Assembly: GCA_037133915.1 (NCBI GenBank)
Contig: JBAXND010000021.1
Span: 1 to 64,000 of the forward strand
Source: Bacteroidota bacterium
Lineage (GTDB): Bacteria; Bacteroidota; Bacteroidia; Bacteroidales; CAIWKO01
Direction: 5' to 3'
DNA: 64,000 nucleotides
A program made the position numbers and the translations under genes. Below are positions 18,907-26,460 of the stretch, in pieces; positions within the stretch are counted from its first letter, which is position 1, and each line of letters starts with the position of its first letter. Under the pieces are notes generated by a model. It did no database searches. It was not told the origin of the DNA and worked only from the letters and a program-made list of their open reading frames with translations.

Positions 18907-18934
18907 AAGTCCTCCCGATTTATCGGGAGGACTT
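18907..18934. repeat. perfect 13-bp inverted repeat
   Basis: AAGTCCTCCCGAT (18907-18919) and ATCGGGAGGACTT (18922-18934) are exact reverse complements with a 2-base loop. It is not followed by a T-run on the plus strand and no gene ends nearby, so it is probably part of a repeat element rather than a terminator. Confidence 0.75.
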
Positions 18935-19422
18935 AGGGATAGGGGCAGGTTGTCAGCCACTGACCTCTCTGTGATAGGGTGACTGATTTGGCAAAGTTTG
19001 CACACTGCAATTTTCTTTTTCAGCTTAAAGCACTAATTGTAAATTTTTCATTTTAAATTGTTCAAACCTTTGTGCGTTCTGGAATAAATAAATTAATTTC
19101 TTTTTTTATTAATTTAAAATTTAACATTTACAATCTAAAATTTTTATTTGGTATTTGAATAACGTATATGTTTAAGGAGGATGAGAATAGCGGGTGATAT
19201 TTTGGCGGCAGCATTCCATCAGATGCAACAATTCCCAGGCAATTCAGTAGAACTGAGTACCCTCGCCACAATTCAAAAAAAAGATTTCGCCTTTACAATA
19301 TTTTGAAGCAAGTGCCGTTTTAACATTTTATTAGGATAAATAAACAAACAACATTTTATAAGCTGTTCATTTACTGACAGGTTCTTTCTCAGTTTTTAGA
19401 CGGCACATTCAAAAAAAAATCT
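18935..19422. other. noncoding region before the serine protease gene
   Basis: It holds the degraded third copy of the dispersed repeat (around 18951-18990) and then very A/T-rich sequence (19030-19150). No reading frame or promoter with the usual -7 element stands out before the protease start at 19423. Confidence 0.5.
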
Positions 19423-20634
19423 ATGAAAAAACATTCATTAATCCTGACAGCTTTGCTGTTGACTTTGGCCGTTGATCAAGCATTTGCTCAACCGGATACC
19501 ATAATCGTTTATAACATAAACACCGTAACCATCGACACGGTTTTACCTGTATGGGTTAATCCCACACTAACATTCAACAAGACGGAATCAGCTATTGGAT
19601 CTTTGGGGAACCAGGTTTCTCTGGATTTATCGCCTCCAACAACAAACCTTTTTAGTAATTCTTCATTCAGCGACCTTGCCAGAGCAGAACTTTTTTTCAA
19701 CGTAACCGATTATCCCATCAGGACAGCCACCCGGTTATTCTATTACAAAAATGGTGTCTTGTCAGGCTGTTGTTCAGGAATGATGGTCGGGGAAAATTTT
19801 GTTCTTACAGCCGGACATTGCGCGTATAACTACACGGACCAGATTTTTGGATATGACAGCATTTTAATAGCTCCGGCATACGACAATGCATCAATTCAGC
19901 CGTCATTACCTACATCTGTGGTTGAAAAAGTTTACCTGTTCAAAACGTTTTATGATAAAAAGTTTTTTGACGATATTGCTTTGCTTCAATTACGACAGCC
20001 CATCGGACAGCAAATTGGATGGATAGGTATGGCTTTTAATTCAGACACAAGTTTTATTAACGGCAAAGTGTTTCACAAACTCAGCTATCCGGGTGTAACA
20101 AGTCCGTTCGATACTTCAAAACATTACAATGGAGATACACTTTATTACAATTACGGATATATTAATAATCTGAATACCCAGTTGGGAATAAACAGTCCGC
20201 AAGCCCGGGGAATTCCGGGACAAAGTGGAAGTTCGTTATTTTACACTGACAACAGCGAATATTTTTCTATGGGAGTAGCCAGTTTTAGCAGCAATTATTG
20301 TCATTATAAAATTACCAAAGATGTTTTTTATCAATTAAAAAGTATCATGGAAAATAATGCGGCTTCCACTCAGGATGATCTGACCGTAGGAAATGGAATG
20401 CTTATTTATCCCAATCCATTCAGTACTTTTACAACAATACAACTGAACAGTGCTGATGCCAACTCCGACTTAATCATTTATAATCTTTATGGGCAGCAAG
20501 TAAAACAAATGAAAAATATTTCCGCGCAGAAAATTACTTTGCATCGTGACAATATACCGTGCGGAATGTATTTCATTCGGCTGACACAGGACGACAAGGT
20601 CATCGCGACCGAAAGATTGGTAATTACCAACTGA
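19423..20634 (+). CDS. secreted trypsin-like serine protease with T9SS type A sorting domain
   Basis: 403 residues. Signal peptide 1-22 (ends AFAQ), a prodomain-like stretch to about 95, then a chymotrypsin-fold protease of the V8/glutamyl endopeptidase type. All three catalytic residues can be seen: His132 in VLTAGHC, Asp184 in FFDDIALLQL and Ser268 in PGQSGSS. The last 75 residues form a T9SS type A domain (IYPNPFST, IIYNLYGQQV, GMYFIRLTQDDK). It should therefore be exported to the surface or medium and degrade protein. The gene stands alone and is bracketed by two copies of a 69-bp dispersed repeat (18775 and 20692), which may mean the segment moved as a unit; its codon use looks ordinary to the eye. 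Confidence 0.85.
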   Translation: MKKHSLILTALLLTLAVDQAFAQPDTIIVYNINTVTIDTVLPVWVNPTLTFNKTESAIGSLGNQVSLDLSPPTTNLFSNSSFSDLARAELFFNVTDYPIRTATRLFYYKNGVLSGCCSGMMVGENFVLTAGHCAYNYTDQIFGYDSILIAPAYDNASIQPSLPTSVVEKVYLFKTFYDKKFFDDIALLQLRQPIGQQIGWIGMAFNSDTSFINGKVFHKLSYPGVTSPFDTSKHYNGDTLYYNYGYINNLNTQLGINSPQARGIPGQSGSSLFYTDNSEYFSMGVASFSSNYCHYKITKDVFYQLKSIMENNAASTQDDLTVGNGMLIYPNPFSTFTTIQLNSADANSDLIIYNLYGQQVKQMKNISAQKITLHRDNIPCGMYFIRLTQDDKVIATERLVITN

Positions 20635-20691
20635 TATAACATCGGGGCATTTCAAAGGCTGGACAGACGGTCGTTGTAATTTGACACCCAA

Positions 20692-20818
20692 GCTGTCTGC
20701 CCCTGACCCCGGCCCTATCCCCGGCTCGGGGATAGGGTGACTGATGATGAAAGCCTGGTGTGCTATTTTTTTATCTCCTGTCTAAAATAGAAAACAGAAT
20801 CACTATTTTGCACAGTAT
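20692..20818. repeat. dispersed repeat, copy 2
   Basis: Bases 20692-20760 repeat 18775-18843 in the same orientation with three changes. The palindrome arms are CCCTATCCCCG (20713-20723) and CGGGGATAGGG (20727-20737). The weaker second part ends in ATTTTGCAC near 20812. It sits 58 bases after the protease stop and could also act as its transcript end. Confidence 0.8.
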
Positions 20819-20875
20819 GACTCGTCCTAAAAAAAGTTGACAGTATTTTGATTAATCCTGAATAGAGTTGACAGA
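20818..20875. mobile_element. possible insertion-sequence end remnant
   Basis: TGACTCGTCCTAAAAAAAG followed by TTGACAG resembles, from memory, the terminal sequence of some IS481/IS3-type elements (TGTCAACTTTTTTTAGGAC on the other strand). GTTGACAG occurs twice, at 20836 and 20867. No transposase gene is nearby, so at most an end fragment is left. The similarity could not be checked. Confidence 0.25.
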
Positions 20876-20955
20876 AAATAATCACCGGGTATTGATGAGT
20901 CGGAAGATTGTTCTGCTTCAGGCGGGCGAGGCTCGACGCCCCGCCTGTCTGATAG

Positions 20956-21093
20956 AATCTCCGGTTTAATGAATCGCCGTTGATTAGTTCTGCTGACAAC
21001 AGGCGTCTCGTCCGGAAAATTGGAGATCTGCCTGAAGAACTATCTCAAGAAGTGAGAGAAAATATCAGAATTATTTTTGACATAAATGATTAA
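20956..21093 (+). pseudogene. 3' remnant of a MazF/PemK-like toxin gene
   Basis: An open frame of 45 codons with no start codon ends at TAA 21091-21093. Its product (ISSADNRRLVRKIGDLPEEL, then SQEVRENIRIIFDIND) has the sense of the C-terminus of MazF/PemK endoribonuclease toxins, which usually end with a phrase like RTIDKxRLxxKIGxLPEEx and a hydrophobic helix. The upstream two thirds are absent; a stop codon and a GC-rich inverted repeat (AGGCGGG/CCCGCCT near 20929-20945) lie there instead. No antitoxin gene was seen. Identification is by eye and could be wrong. Confidence 0.4.
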
Positions 21094-21211
21094 AGACCTC
21101 AATTACAAATTAATAATTATTAATTACTAATTAGTAATTGTTCCCTATTCACTGTTCCCTGTCCCCTGAATATTATTTCTCATAATCATTTTATTATTAA
21201 GAAATAATCCC
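21094..21211. other. AT-rich spacer before rpsA promoter
   Basis: Contains ATTAATTACTAATTAGTAATT-type words and the phrase TTCCCTATTCACTGTTCCCT, a style of low-complexity intergenic repeat often seen in Bacteroidota. No gene. Confidence 0.4.
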
Positions 21212-21219
21212 TACTTTTG
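21212..21219 (+). promoter_or_regulatory. -7 element of rpsA
   Basis: TACTTTTG, directly followed by CACCCCGAATTAAAT. The bases after the element are nearly the same as those at the rpmE promoter (54655-54671). Transcription near 21226 gives a leader of about 72 bases and excludes the in-frame TTG at 21217. Confidence 0.6.
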
Positions 21220-21255
21220 CACCCCGAATTAAATAGTTTACAGAGTACTAACCCC

Positions 21256-21276
21256 TGTCTGCCACGAAGGCAGACA
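21256..21276 (+). promoter_or_regulatory. hairpin in the rpsA leader
   Basis: TGTCTGCC (21256-21263) and GGCAGACA (21269-21276) form a perfect 8-bp stem with a 5-base loop, 21 bases before ATG 21298. Its place in the leader of the S1 gene suggests a role in translation control, but it may be only a dispersed repeat. Confidence 0.45.
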
Positions 21277-21297
21277 TACAAAAACAAAGCATGCCTA

Positions 21298-23358
21298 ATG
21301 AGTGAAGATCAAGAACTCAACGAAGTTGAGATGAACAATGAAGAACAAAACACTGCAGAAGAAGTTGCTCCTGAAGTAGTAGCAGCACCTGTTGCAGAAG
21401 AAGTTGCAAAACCCGCAAAGGAAAAGAAATCAACACGCAAAGAAGTATCCCTGGAAGATTTTAACTGGGATATGCTTGGTAAAAATCAGGAATTGTATAC
21501 CGATTCGGAACGCAAAAACCTGGAAGACATTTACGATAAAACCCTCAGTTCAATTGTTGAACAGCAGGTGGTTGACGGAACTGTTGTTGCCATGAACAGC
21601 CGCGAGGTGGTGATTAACATCGGCTTTAAATCAGACGGCGTTATTTCTCTTTCGGAATTCCGCTACAATGCCGAACTCAAACTCGGCGACAAAGTTGAAG
21701 TATATGTTGAAAGCCAGGAAAACAACACCGGCCAGCTTATCCTTTCACACAAAAAAGCAAAATTACTCCGCGCATGGGATCGCGTGAACGAAGCTCTTGA
21801 AAAAGACGAGATCATCAACGGTTTTGTGAAATGCAGAACCAAAGGCGGTCTTATTGTTGACGTATTCGGAATCGAGGCCTTCCTGCCCGGTTCACAGATC
21901 GACGTTAAACCCATCCGTGACTACGATATCTTTGTTGGCAAAACCATGGAATTCAAAGTGGTTAAAGTTAACAACGAGTATAAAAATGTGGTTGTTTCGC
22001 ATAAAGCTCTTATTGAAGACGAACTCGAACAGCAGAAAGCTCAGATCATTGCCAAACTTGAAAAAGGACAGGTTCTGGAAGGAACCGTTAAAAACATTAC
22101 ATCATACGGTGTATTTGTTGACCTTGGCGGTGTTGACGGTCTTATCCACATTACCGACCTTTCATGGGGACGTATCAACCATCCCGAAGAAATCGTTAAA
22201 CTGGATCAGAAAATTCAGGTTGTTATTCTTGACTTTGATGAAGCAAAGAAACGTATCGCTCTCGGCCTCAAACAGCTTACATCTCACCCATGGGATTCCC
22301 TTGATCAGGAACTGAAAGTGGGCGATAAAGTTAAAGGCAAAGTGGTTGTTATTGCCGATTACGGCGCATTCATCGAAATCACCAAAGGTGTTGAAGGTCT
22401 CATCCATGTTTCAGAAATGTCATGGTCACAGCATCTCCGCACTGCACAGGATTTCCTGAAAGTAGGCGACGAAGTAGAAGCCGTTATCCTTACCTTAGAC
22501 CGCGAAGAGCGCAAAATGTCACTGGGCATCAAACAGCTTATTCCCGATCCATGGACGAACATTGGCGACCGCTACCCGGTGAACTCAAAACATACAGCTA
22601 TTGTTCGCAACTTCACCAATTTCGGCATCTTTGTTGAAATGGAAGAAGGCGTTGACGGTTTGATTCACATCAGCGATTTAAGCTGGTCGAAAAAAATCAA
22701 ACATCCTGCCGAATTCACCAAAATAGGCGAGAAGATTGAAGTAGTTGTTCTTGAAGTGGACAGCGAAAACAGACGCCTCAGCCTCGGCCACAAACAACTT
22801 GAAGAAAATCCCTGGGATGTGTTTGAAAGCATCTTCCTGATTGATTCTATTCATAAAGGTACCGTGGTTTCAATTTCCGATAAAGGCGCCATCGTGGCTC
22901 TTCCTTACGGAGTTGAAGGATTCGCACCTGCACGTCATCTTATAAAAGAAGACAACACCAACATCCGCATTGACGAAACACTGGATTTCAAAGTGATTGA
23001 GTTCTCGAAAGAGAATAAGAAAATCATCGTTTCTCACTCAAAAATCTTCCAGGATGCTGTTTCAGCAGAGAAGACCAAAGAGATGAACGACAAGAAAGCC
23101 ATTGATAATAAAACCAAGAAAGTGGTGAAAAAACTCAAGGACAACCTTGAAAAAACCACACTCGGCGATATCAGCGTTCTTGCAGCACTGAAAGAAGAAA
23201 TGGATCAGGAAGTAAAAGATAAACTGGAAGCCAAAGAGCGCGACAAACAGGCTAAAATAGCCGCTGATGTTACTCCCGATGCTCCCGAAGCTATCGATAC
23301 TGCCGAAGCTCCCGAAGCCGAAGCTGCACCTGAACCGGAAGCTAAAGACGAAGAATAA
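21298..23358 (+). CDS. rpsA: 30S ribosomal protein S1
   Basis: 686 residues from ATG 21298 (MSEDQELNEV); the longer in-frame start overlaps the promoter. After an acidic N-terminal extension of about 90 residues rich in Glu and Ala come six S1/OB-fold domains, recognisable by GTVVAMNSREVVINIG, GFVKCRTKGGLIVDV, GTVKNITSYGVFVDLGG, GKVVVIADYGAFIEI, AIVRNFTNFGIFVEM and GTVVSISDKGAIVAL. The C-terminus is a Lys/Glu-rich then Ala/Glu/Pro-rich tail. Six domains match full-length S1 of Gram-negative bacteria. S1 binds mRNA on the 30S subunit and helps start translation, which matters in Bacteroidota where Shine-Dalgarno pairing is weak. It has its own promoter, a leader hairpin and a strong terminator. 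Confidence 0.96.
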   Translation: MSEDQELNEVEMNNEEQNTAEEVAPEVVAAPVAEEVAKPAKEKKSTRKEVSLEDFNWDMLGKNQELYTDSERKNLEDIYDKTLSSIVEQQVVDGTVVAMNSREVVINIGFKSDGVISLSEFRYNAELKLGDKVEVYVESQENNTGQLILSHKKAKLLRAWDRVNEALEKDEIINGFVKCRTKGGLIVDVFGIEAFLPGSQIDVKPIRDYDIFVGKTMEFKVVKVNNEYKNVVVSHKALIEDELEQQKAQIIAKLEKGQVLEGTVKNITSYGVFVDLGGVDGLIHITDLSWGRINHPEEIVKLDQKIQVVILDFDEAKKRIALGLKQLTSHPWDSLDQELKVGDKVKGKVVVIADYGAFIEITKGVEGLIHVSEMSWSQHLRTAQDFLKVGDEVEAVILTLDREERKMSLGIKQLIPDPWTNIGDRYPVNSKHTAIVRNFTNFGIFVEMEEGVDGLIHISDLSWSKKIKHPAEFTKIGEKIEVVVLEVDSENRRLSLGHKQLEENPWDVFESIFLIDSIHKGTVVSISDKGAIVALPYGVEGFAPARHLIKEDNTNIRIDETLDFKVIEFSKENKKIIVSHSKIFQDAVSAEKTKEMNDKKAIDNKTKKVVKKLKDNLEKTTLGDISVLAALKEEMDQEVKDKLEAKERDKQAKIAADVTPDAPEAIDTAEAPEAEAAPEPEAKDEE

Positions 23359-23379
23359 TTTCGTTCACACATGAAAAGA

Positions 23380-23411
23380 AAGCTGCCCCGCAAGGGCGGC
23401 TTTTTTTTTAC
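23380..23411 (+). terminator. rpsA terminator
   Basis: AAGCTGCCC (23380-23388) pairs with GGGCGGCTT (23394-23402, one G-U) and is followed by a run of T. Confidence 0.85.
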
Positions 23412-23460
23412 GTTCCACATACATTTACAGATTACTTCACTTTTATATCGGAATTATTGA

Positions 23461-23468
23461 TATTTTTG
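23461..23468 (+). promoter_or_regulatory. -7 element for the 23493 gene
   Basis: TATTTTTG, 25 bases before ATG 23493. An in-frame TTG at 23457 overlaps it and is therefore not the start. Confidence 0.5.
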
Positions 23469-23492
23469 AAGTATAAAATAATAATCAGAATC

Positions 23493-24251
23493 ATGAAAAA
23501 AATATTTTTACTTTTTGCACTCGTCAGTCTGTTTGCTGCACCCATTGCTAAAGCACAGATATGCACCCCCGACATCAACAATACCAGCTTCCTGAGTCCC
23601 GACACCCTGCAGGATTTTGCGCCTGCTTTTACCGGTGTTCCTTACGTGCAGGTACTGCAGGTGAAAGTCCCGACAGACACCACCATCTACATTTTTCCGG
23701 TGACCATCGATTCTATCAGGCTGGACAATATTCTGAACATGCCTCCCAATTTTACGTACAGCTGTAACAGCGATTCCTGTGTTATCTATGGCGGAACACG
23801 CGGCTGTATTCAGATAACAGGTACAGCGGCTCTTGCCGATACCGGCCTGTGGAACCTTACCATGGATGTGTTCATGACCGGTCACTCCACCATTCTGGGC
23901 GATTCAACCATGTTCTTTGCACTGAAAGGCTACAGCATAGTCGTCATTGATTCAGCCTACATGGGCGTTGACCCTGTTGAAGGACAGTATGGCTTCAACG
24001 TGATGCAGAACAAACCGAACCCCGTAACAACAGCCACCGAGATTGGTGTACTGAGCAAAGGTCACGAAAAAATTACGTTCGAACTGTATGATATTCTTGG
24101 CGCACGCGTTGCTTCCCGCGAATTTGTTTCCGGTAAAGGATATAACCCCATTGGATTTACTCCCGGCAACCTCAGCCCCGGCATCTATCTGTATAAGGTA
24201 AGCAACGGTTCCAAAACCGTCGTCAGAAGGATGATGATAGCAGGCAAATGA
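23493..24251 (+). CDS. secreted protein with T9SS type A sorting domain
   Basis: 252 residues from ATG 23493. Signal peptide 1-22 (ends KAQ). The mature part of about 150 residues is beta-rich with paired cysteines (SCNSDSC near 90) and resembles nothing I can name. Residues about 175-252 form a type A sorting domain (NKPNPVTTATEIG, LYDILGARV, PGIYLYKVSNGSKTV). Likely surface or secreted. The stop codon overlaps the start codon of the RNase Z gene (ATGA at 24248-24251), so the two are translationally coupled in one transcript, an odd pairing of a surface protein with a housekeeping RNase. Confidence 0.75.
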   Translation: MKKIFLLFALVSLFAAPIAKAQICTPDINNTSFLSPDTLQDFAPAFTGVPYVQVLQVKVPTDTTIYIFPVTIDSIRLDNILNMPPNFTYSCNSDSCVIYGGTRGCIQITGTAALADTGLWNLTMDVFMTGHSTILGDSTMFFALKGYSIVVIDSAYMGVDPVEGQYGFNVMQNKPNPVTTATEIGVLSKGHEKITFELYDILGARVASREFVSGKGYNPIGFTPGNLSPGIYLYKVSNGSKTVVRRMMIAGK

Positions 24252-25159
24252 TTTTTCAGCTGACTATACTGGGCACGGCAGCATCGGCGCCCATTCGTGA
24301 ACGAAACCCGAGCGCTCAGGTACTGAATGTACATGAGCGCTTGTTTTTGATAGACTGCGGCGAAGGAACCCAGATGCAGATCCGCAAATACGGAATCAAG
24401 GGAAGGCGCATCAACCACGTATTCATATCGCATCTGCACGGCGACCATTATCTCGGTCTTGCCGGACTGATGTTTTCATGGCATCTTTTCGGGAGAACCG
24501 AAGCTTTGCATATTTATGCGAATGAGGCTTTGAAAGAGATTCTGGACCTGCAGCTGGAAGCTTCGGGTACCAAACTGCAGTATCCTTTCGTATTTCATGC
24601 GCTTCAGCCGGGCGCTTCGGAAACACTTTTTGAAGATGCTAAAGTAAGCGTACAGAGTTTTCCGCTGAAACACCGCGTGCCGACGCATGGCTTCATGTTC
24701 CGTGAAGTAAGGCAGCCGCGCGGCATTCATCATGAAGCTATCCGGAATCTGGACATTCCTTTTACGGAGTTCAACAATATAAAAGCCGGCGCCGACTTTA
24801 CGGATGCGAACGGGAAGGTGCATTCCAACGCATCGCTCACACACGAACCGCCCCGATGCCGGAGCTTTGCGTATTGTTCAGATACAGGATTCCACCTCGG
24901 AATTACCAAATTCATAAAAGGTGCGGATCTTCTCTATCATGAAGCAACCTTTATGCAGGACATGATTGCAAACGCAGACGAAAAGCAGCATTCAACAGCC
25001 ATGCAGGCAGCAACGATAGCGTTGAAGGCAGAAGCCAAACGATTACTAATCGGACATTTTTCAGCCCGCTACGATGAGCTGGAGCCCCTGCTGGACGAGG
25101 CGCAGTCGGTGTTCAGAAATACAATACTGGCAGAGGAAGGGATGACGGTTTCAATTTGA
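24248..25159 (+). CDS. rnz: ribonuclease Z (tRNA 3' endonuclease)
   Basis: 303 residues, the normal length of short-form RNase Z. Metallo-beta-lactamase motifs in order: FLIDCGEGTQMQ near 35-45, the zinc motif SHLHGDH near 60-66, YCSDTG near 208-213, HEATF near 230 and GHFSARY near 275. The enzyme removes 3' trailers from tRNA precursors in the cytoplasm. Its ATG overlaps the previous stop codon. After it comes a short repeat-bearing gap and the convergent hicA gene. Confidence 0.95.
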   Translation: MIFQLTILGTAASAPIRERNPSAQVLNVHERLFLIDCGEGTQMQIRKYGIKGRRINHVFISHLHGDHYLGLAGLMFSWHLFGRTEALHIYANEALKEILDLQLEASGTKLQYPFVFHALQPGASETLFEDAKVSVQSFPLKHRVPTHGFMFREVRQPRGIHHEAIRNLDIPFTEFNNIKAGADFTDANGKVHSNASLTHEPPRCRSFAYCSDTGFHLGITKFIKGADLLYHEATFMQDMIANADEKQHSTAMQAATIALKAEAKRLLIGHFSARYDELEPLLDEAQSVFRNTILAEEGMTVSI

Positions 25160-25160
25160 C

Positions 25161-25224
25161 AATTAGTTAATTCGGCAATTTGAAAATTAGTCAATTTTGC
25201 GTATTCGCGCCTTTGCGTGCTTAA
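25161..25224. repeat. dispersed AT-rich repeat, copy left of hicBA-pepE
   Basis: AATTAGTTAATTCGGCAATT followed by TGAAAATTAGTCAATTT and a GCGCCTTTGCGTGCTT tail. Very similar sequence occurs at 26464-26532, on the other side of hicBA and pepE, in the same orientation. Confidence 0.7.
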
Positions 25225-25427
25225 ACAGTTCCATTTTTATCAATCCCAGCCTGCCGCAATATAGCAAAAAAGGTTCCTTTAGCCATGTCTTTACCGCCAT
25301 GCACGGGAACTATAACAGTTTTATTATTGATGGGATTATAATAAAGCTGATGTGATCCTTTAGTTCTCTTATAAAAGAATCCGTTTTTTTCAAGAATTTT
25401 AATCAGGTAAAACGGCGACAGGTTCAT
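25221..25427 (-). CDS. hicA: HicA family mRNA interferase toxin
   Basis: 68 residues with the HicA double-stranded-RNA-binding-like fold. The KGSHQLYY segment holds the catalytic His26, and IVPVHGGKDMAKGTFFAILRQAG is the typical second half. HicA cleaves mRNA when freed from its antitoxin HicB. Its start overlaps the stop of hicB by four bases (ATGA), so the order is hicB then hicA on the minus strand. Length is normal and the His is intact, so it is probably functional. Confidence 0.9.
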   Translation of the reverse strand: MNLSPFYLIKILEKNGFFYKRTKGSHQLYYNPINNKTVIVPVHGGKDMAKGTFFAILRQAGIDKNGTV

Positions 25428-25651
25428 GCTGTAACCACATTGAGATTGTATTCAATGGTATCGCTGTCGTCAGGAATAGTTTCTCCGCGTTCTTTTAATT
25501 CTTCGATATACAGTGTTATCGCTTCTTTCGCCATACTGAGCCCATGTTCTATGTCTGTTCCATAGGTTATACAGCCGGGCAGGGCAGGTACCGTCACAGT
25601 GAAGCCACCTTCGGGCTCCTTGTGCATAAGAATTTTGTAGGAATACTGCAT
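25424..25651 (-). CDS. hicB: HicB family antitoxin, short form
   Basis: 75 residues from ATG 25651; a longer in-frame start at 25699 lies upstream of the promoter element. The sequence (ILMHKEPEGGFTVTVPALPG, then GLSMAKEAITLYIEELKERG) is the partial RNase-H-like HicB fold that blocks the HicA active site. The C-terminal ribbon-helix-helix or HTH DNA-binding part of larger HicB proteins is missing, so autorepression by direct DNA binding is doubtful. It is transcribed ahead of the toxin. Confidence 0.9.
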   Translation of the reverse strand: MQYSYKILMHKEPEGGFTVTVPALPGCITYGTDIEHGLSMAKEAITLYIEELKERGETIPDDSDTIEYNLNVVTA

Positions 25652-25668
25652 GACATTCAATTTTTTAT

Positions 25669-25699
25669 CAAAGATAATATTTCCGTTTTGACAAAGCAA
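25669..25699 (-). promoter_or_regulatory. hicBA promoter
   Basis: On the minus strand TTG (25699-25697), a 20-base spacer and TATCTTTG (25676-25669) make a full promoter. Transcription should begin near 25662, about 11 bases before the hicB ATG. Confidence 0.6.
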
Positions 25700-25746
25700 T
25701 CAATCCTACGAACATTCTTTAAAAAGAAGGTGCTTTTTTTTCCACG

Positions 25747-26454
25747 TTACACCAGAAAGCTGATATCTGCGCCGGGCTCAAATTCTTTGGGTTCCTGCCC
25801 ATATAAAAAGTGCCGCATGGGACGTTTGCCTTTAAGGCTGAGAACATCGCCTTCAAGCTGCAGCAGCGTGGCTTCGCGCAGACCAACAACTGTAATGTCG
25901 CGGTTGAGCGCGATAAATTCTTCAATGCGCTGCTGCCGTGTTTCGCCACCGTGCCCTTCGGGATTCGCATCCAGGTAATGCGGATTAATCTGGAAGGGGA
26001 CAAGGTTGAAACAGTTGAAACTTGCGGGTTCCGTAATGGGCATATCGTTGGTGGTTCTGAGAGTGGGACATGCCACGTTGGCACCTGCACTCCAGCCCAT
26101 ATATGGCATTCCGGCAAGAACACGATTGCGGATAGGTTCTATGAGATGTTCTTTGTGAAGCATGGCAACCAGATTAAAGGTGTTTCCACCGCCTACGGCA
26201 ATAGCTTCTGCCTCCATTACTGCGTTAACGGGGTCAGCAAACCGATGAACAGACTGAATTTCGAAACCAAGTTCAGCATATACCTCAGCAACCCGCTTTT
26301 CATAATCATCCCACGACACCGTTATTCCGGCATAGGGGACGAACAGTATTTTTTTAATTCCGCTGCCTGTAAGAAACTCGCTTATATATTCGCGCGGCCA
26401 TCCCAGATAGGCTTCTCCCGCGTTGGTCGAATTGCTGATCAGTAATAATTTCAT
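25747..26454 (-). CDS. pepE: dipeptidase E (peptidase S51)
   Basis: 235 residues, close to the usual 230. The Ser-His-Asp/Glu class-I-glutaminase-like fold is clear: AVGGGNTFNLV near 85-96, nucleophile Ser122 in MGWSAGANVA, Asp137 and His159 in FQINPHYLD. The enzyme cleaves dipeptides with N-terminal aspartate in the cytoplasm. Its stop is about 50 bases ahead of the hicBA promoter. The hicBA-pepE segment is flanked by two copies of an AT-rich dispersed repeat. Confidence 0.93.
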   Translation of the reverse strand: MKLLLISNSTNAGEAYLGWPREYISEFLTGSGIKKILFVPYAGITVSWDDYEKRVAEVYAELGFEIQSVHRFADPVNAVMEAEAIAVGGGNTFNLVAMLHKEHLIEPIRNRVLAGMPYMGWSAGANVACPTLRTTNDMPITEPASFNCFNLVPFQINPHYLDANPEGHGGETRQQRIEEFIALNRDITVVGLREATLLQLEGDVLSLKGKRPMRHFLYGQEPKEFEPGADISFLV

Positions 26455-26460
26455 ATTTCA

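Noticed and set aside
18346..19005. Open minus-strand frame extending the DUF1554 protein by about 220 residues with heptapeptide repeats (KPDRVKT and YTASLQT types).
   Set aside because: It crosses a 21-bp minisatellite, whose period keeps the frame open by chance, and a dispersed repeat. A promoter element and a good signal peptide lie downstream at 18376-18345.
20763..20999. 78-codon minus-strand frame.
   Set aside because: It spans the end of the dispersed repeat, the IS-end-like sequence and the inverted repeat; composition is not coding-like and it opposes the MazF-like remnant.
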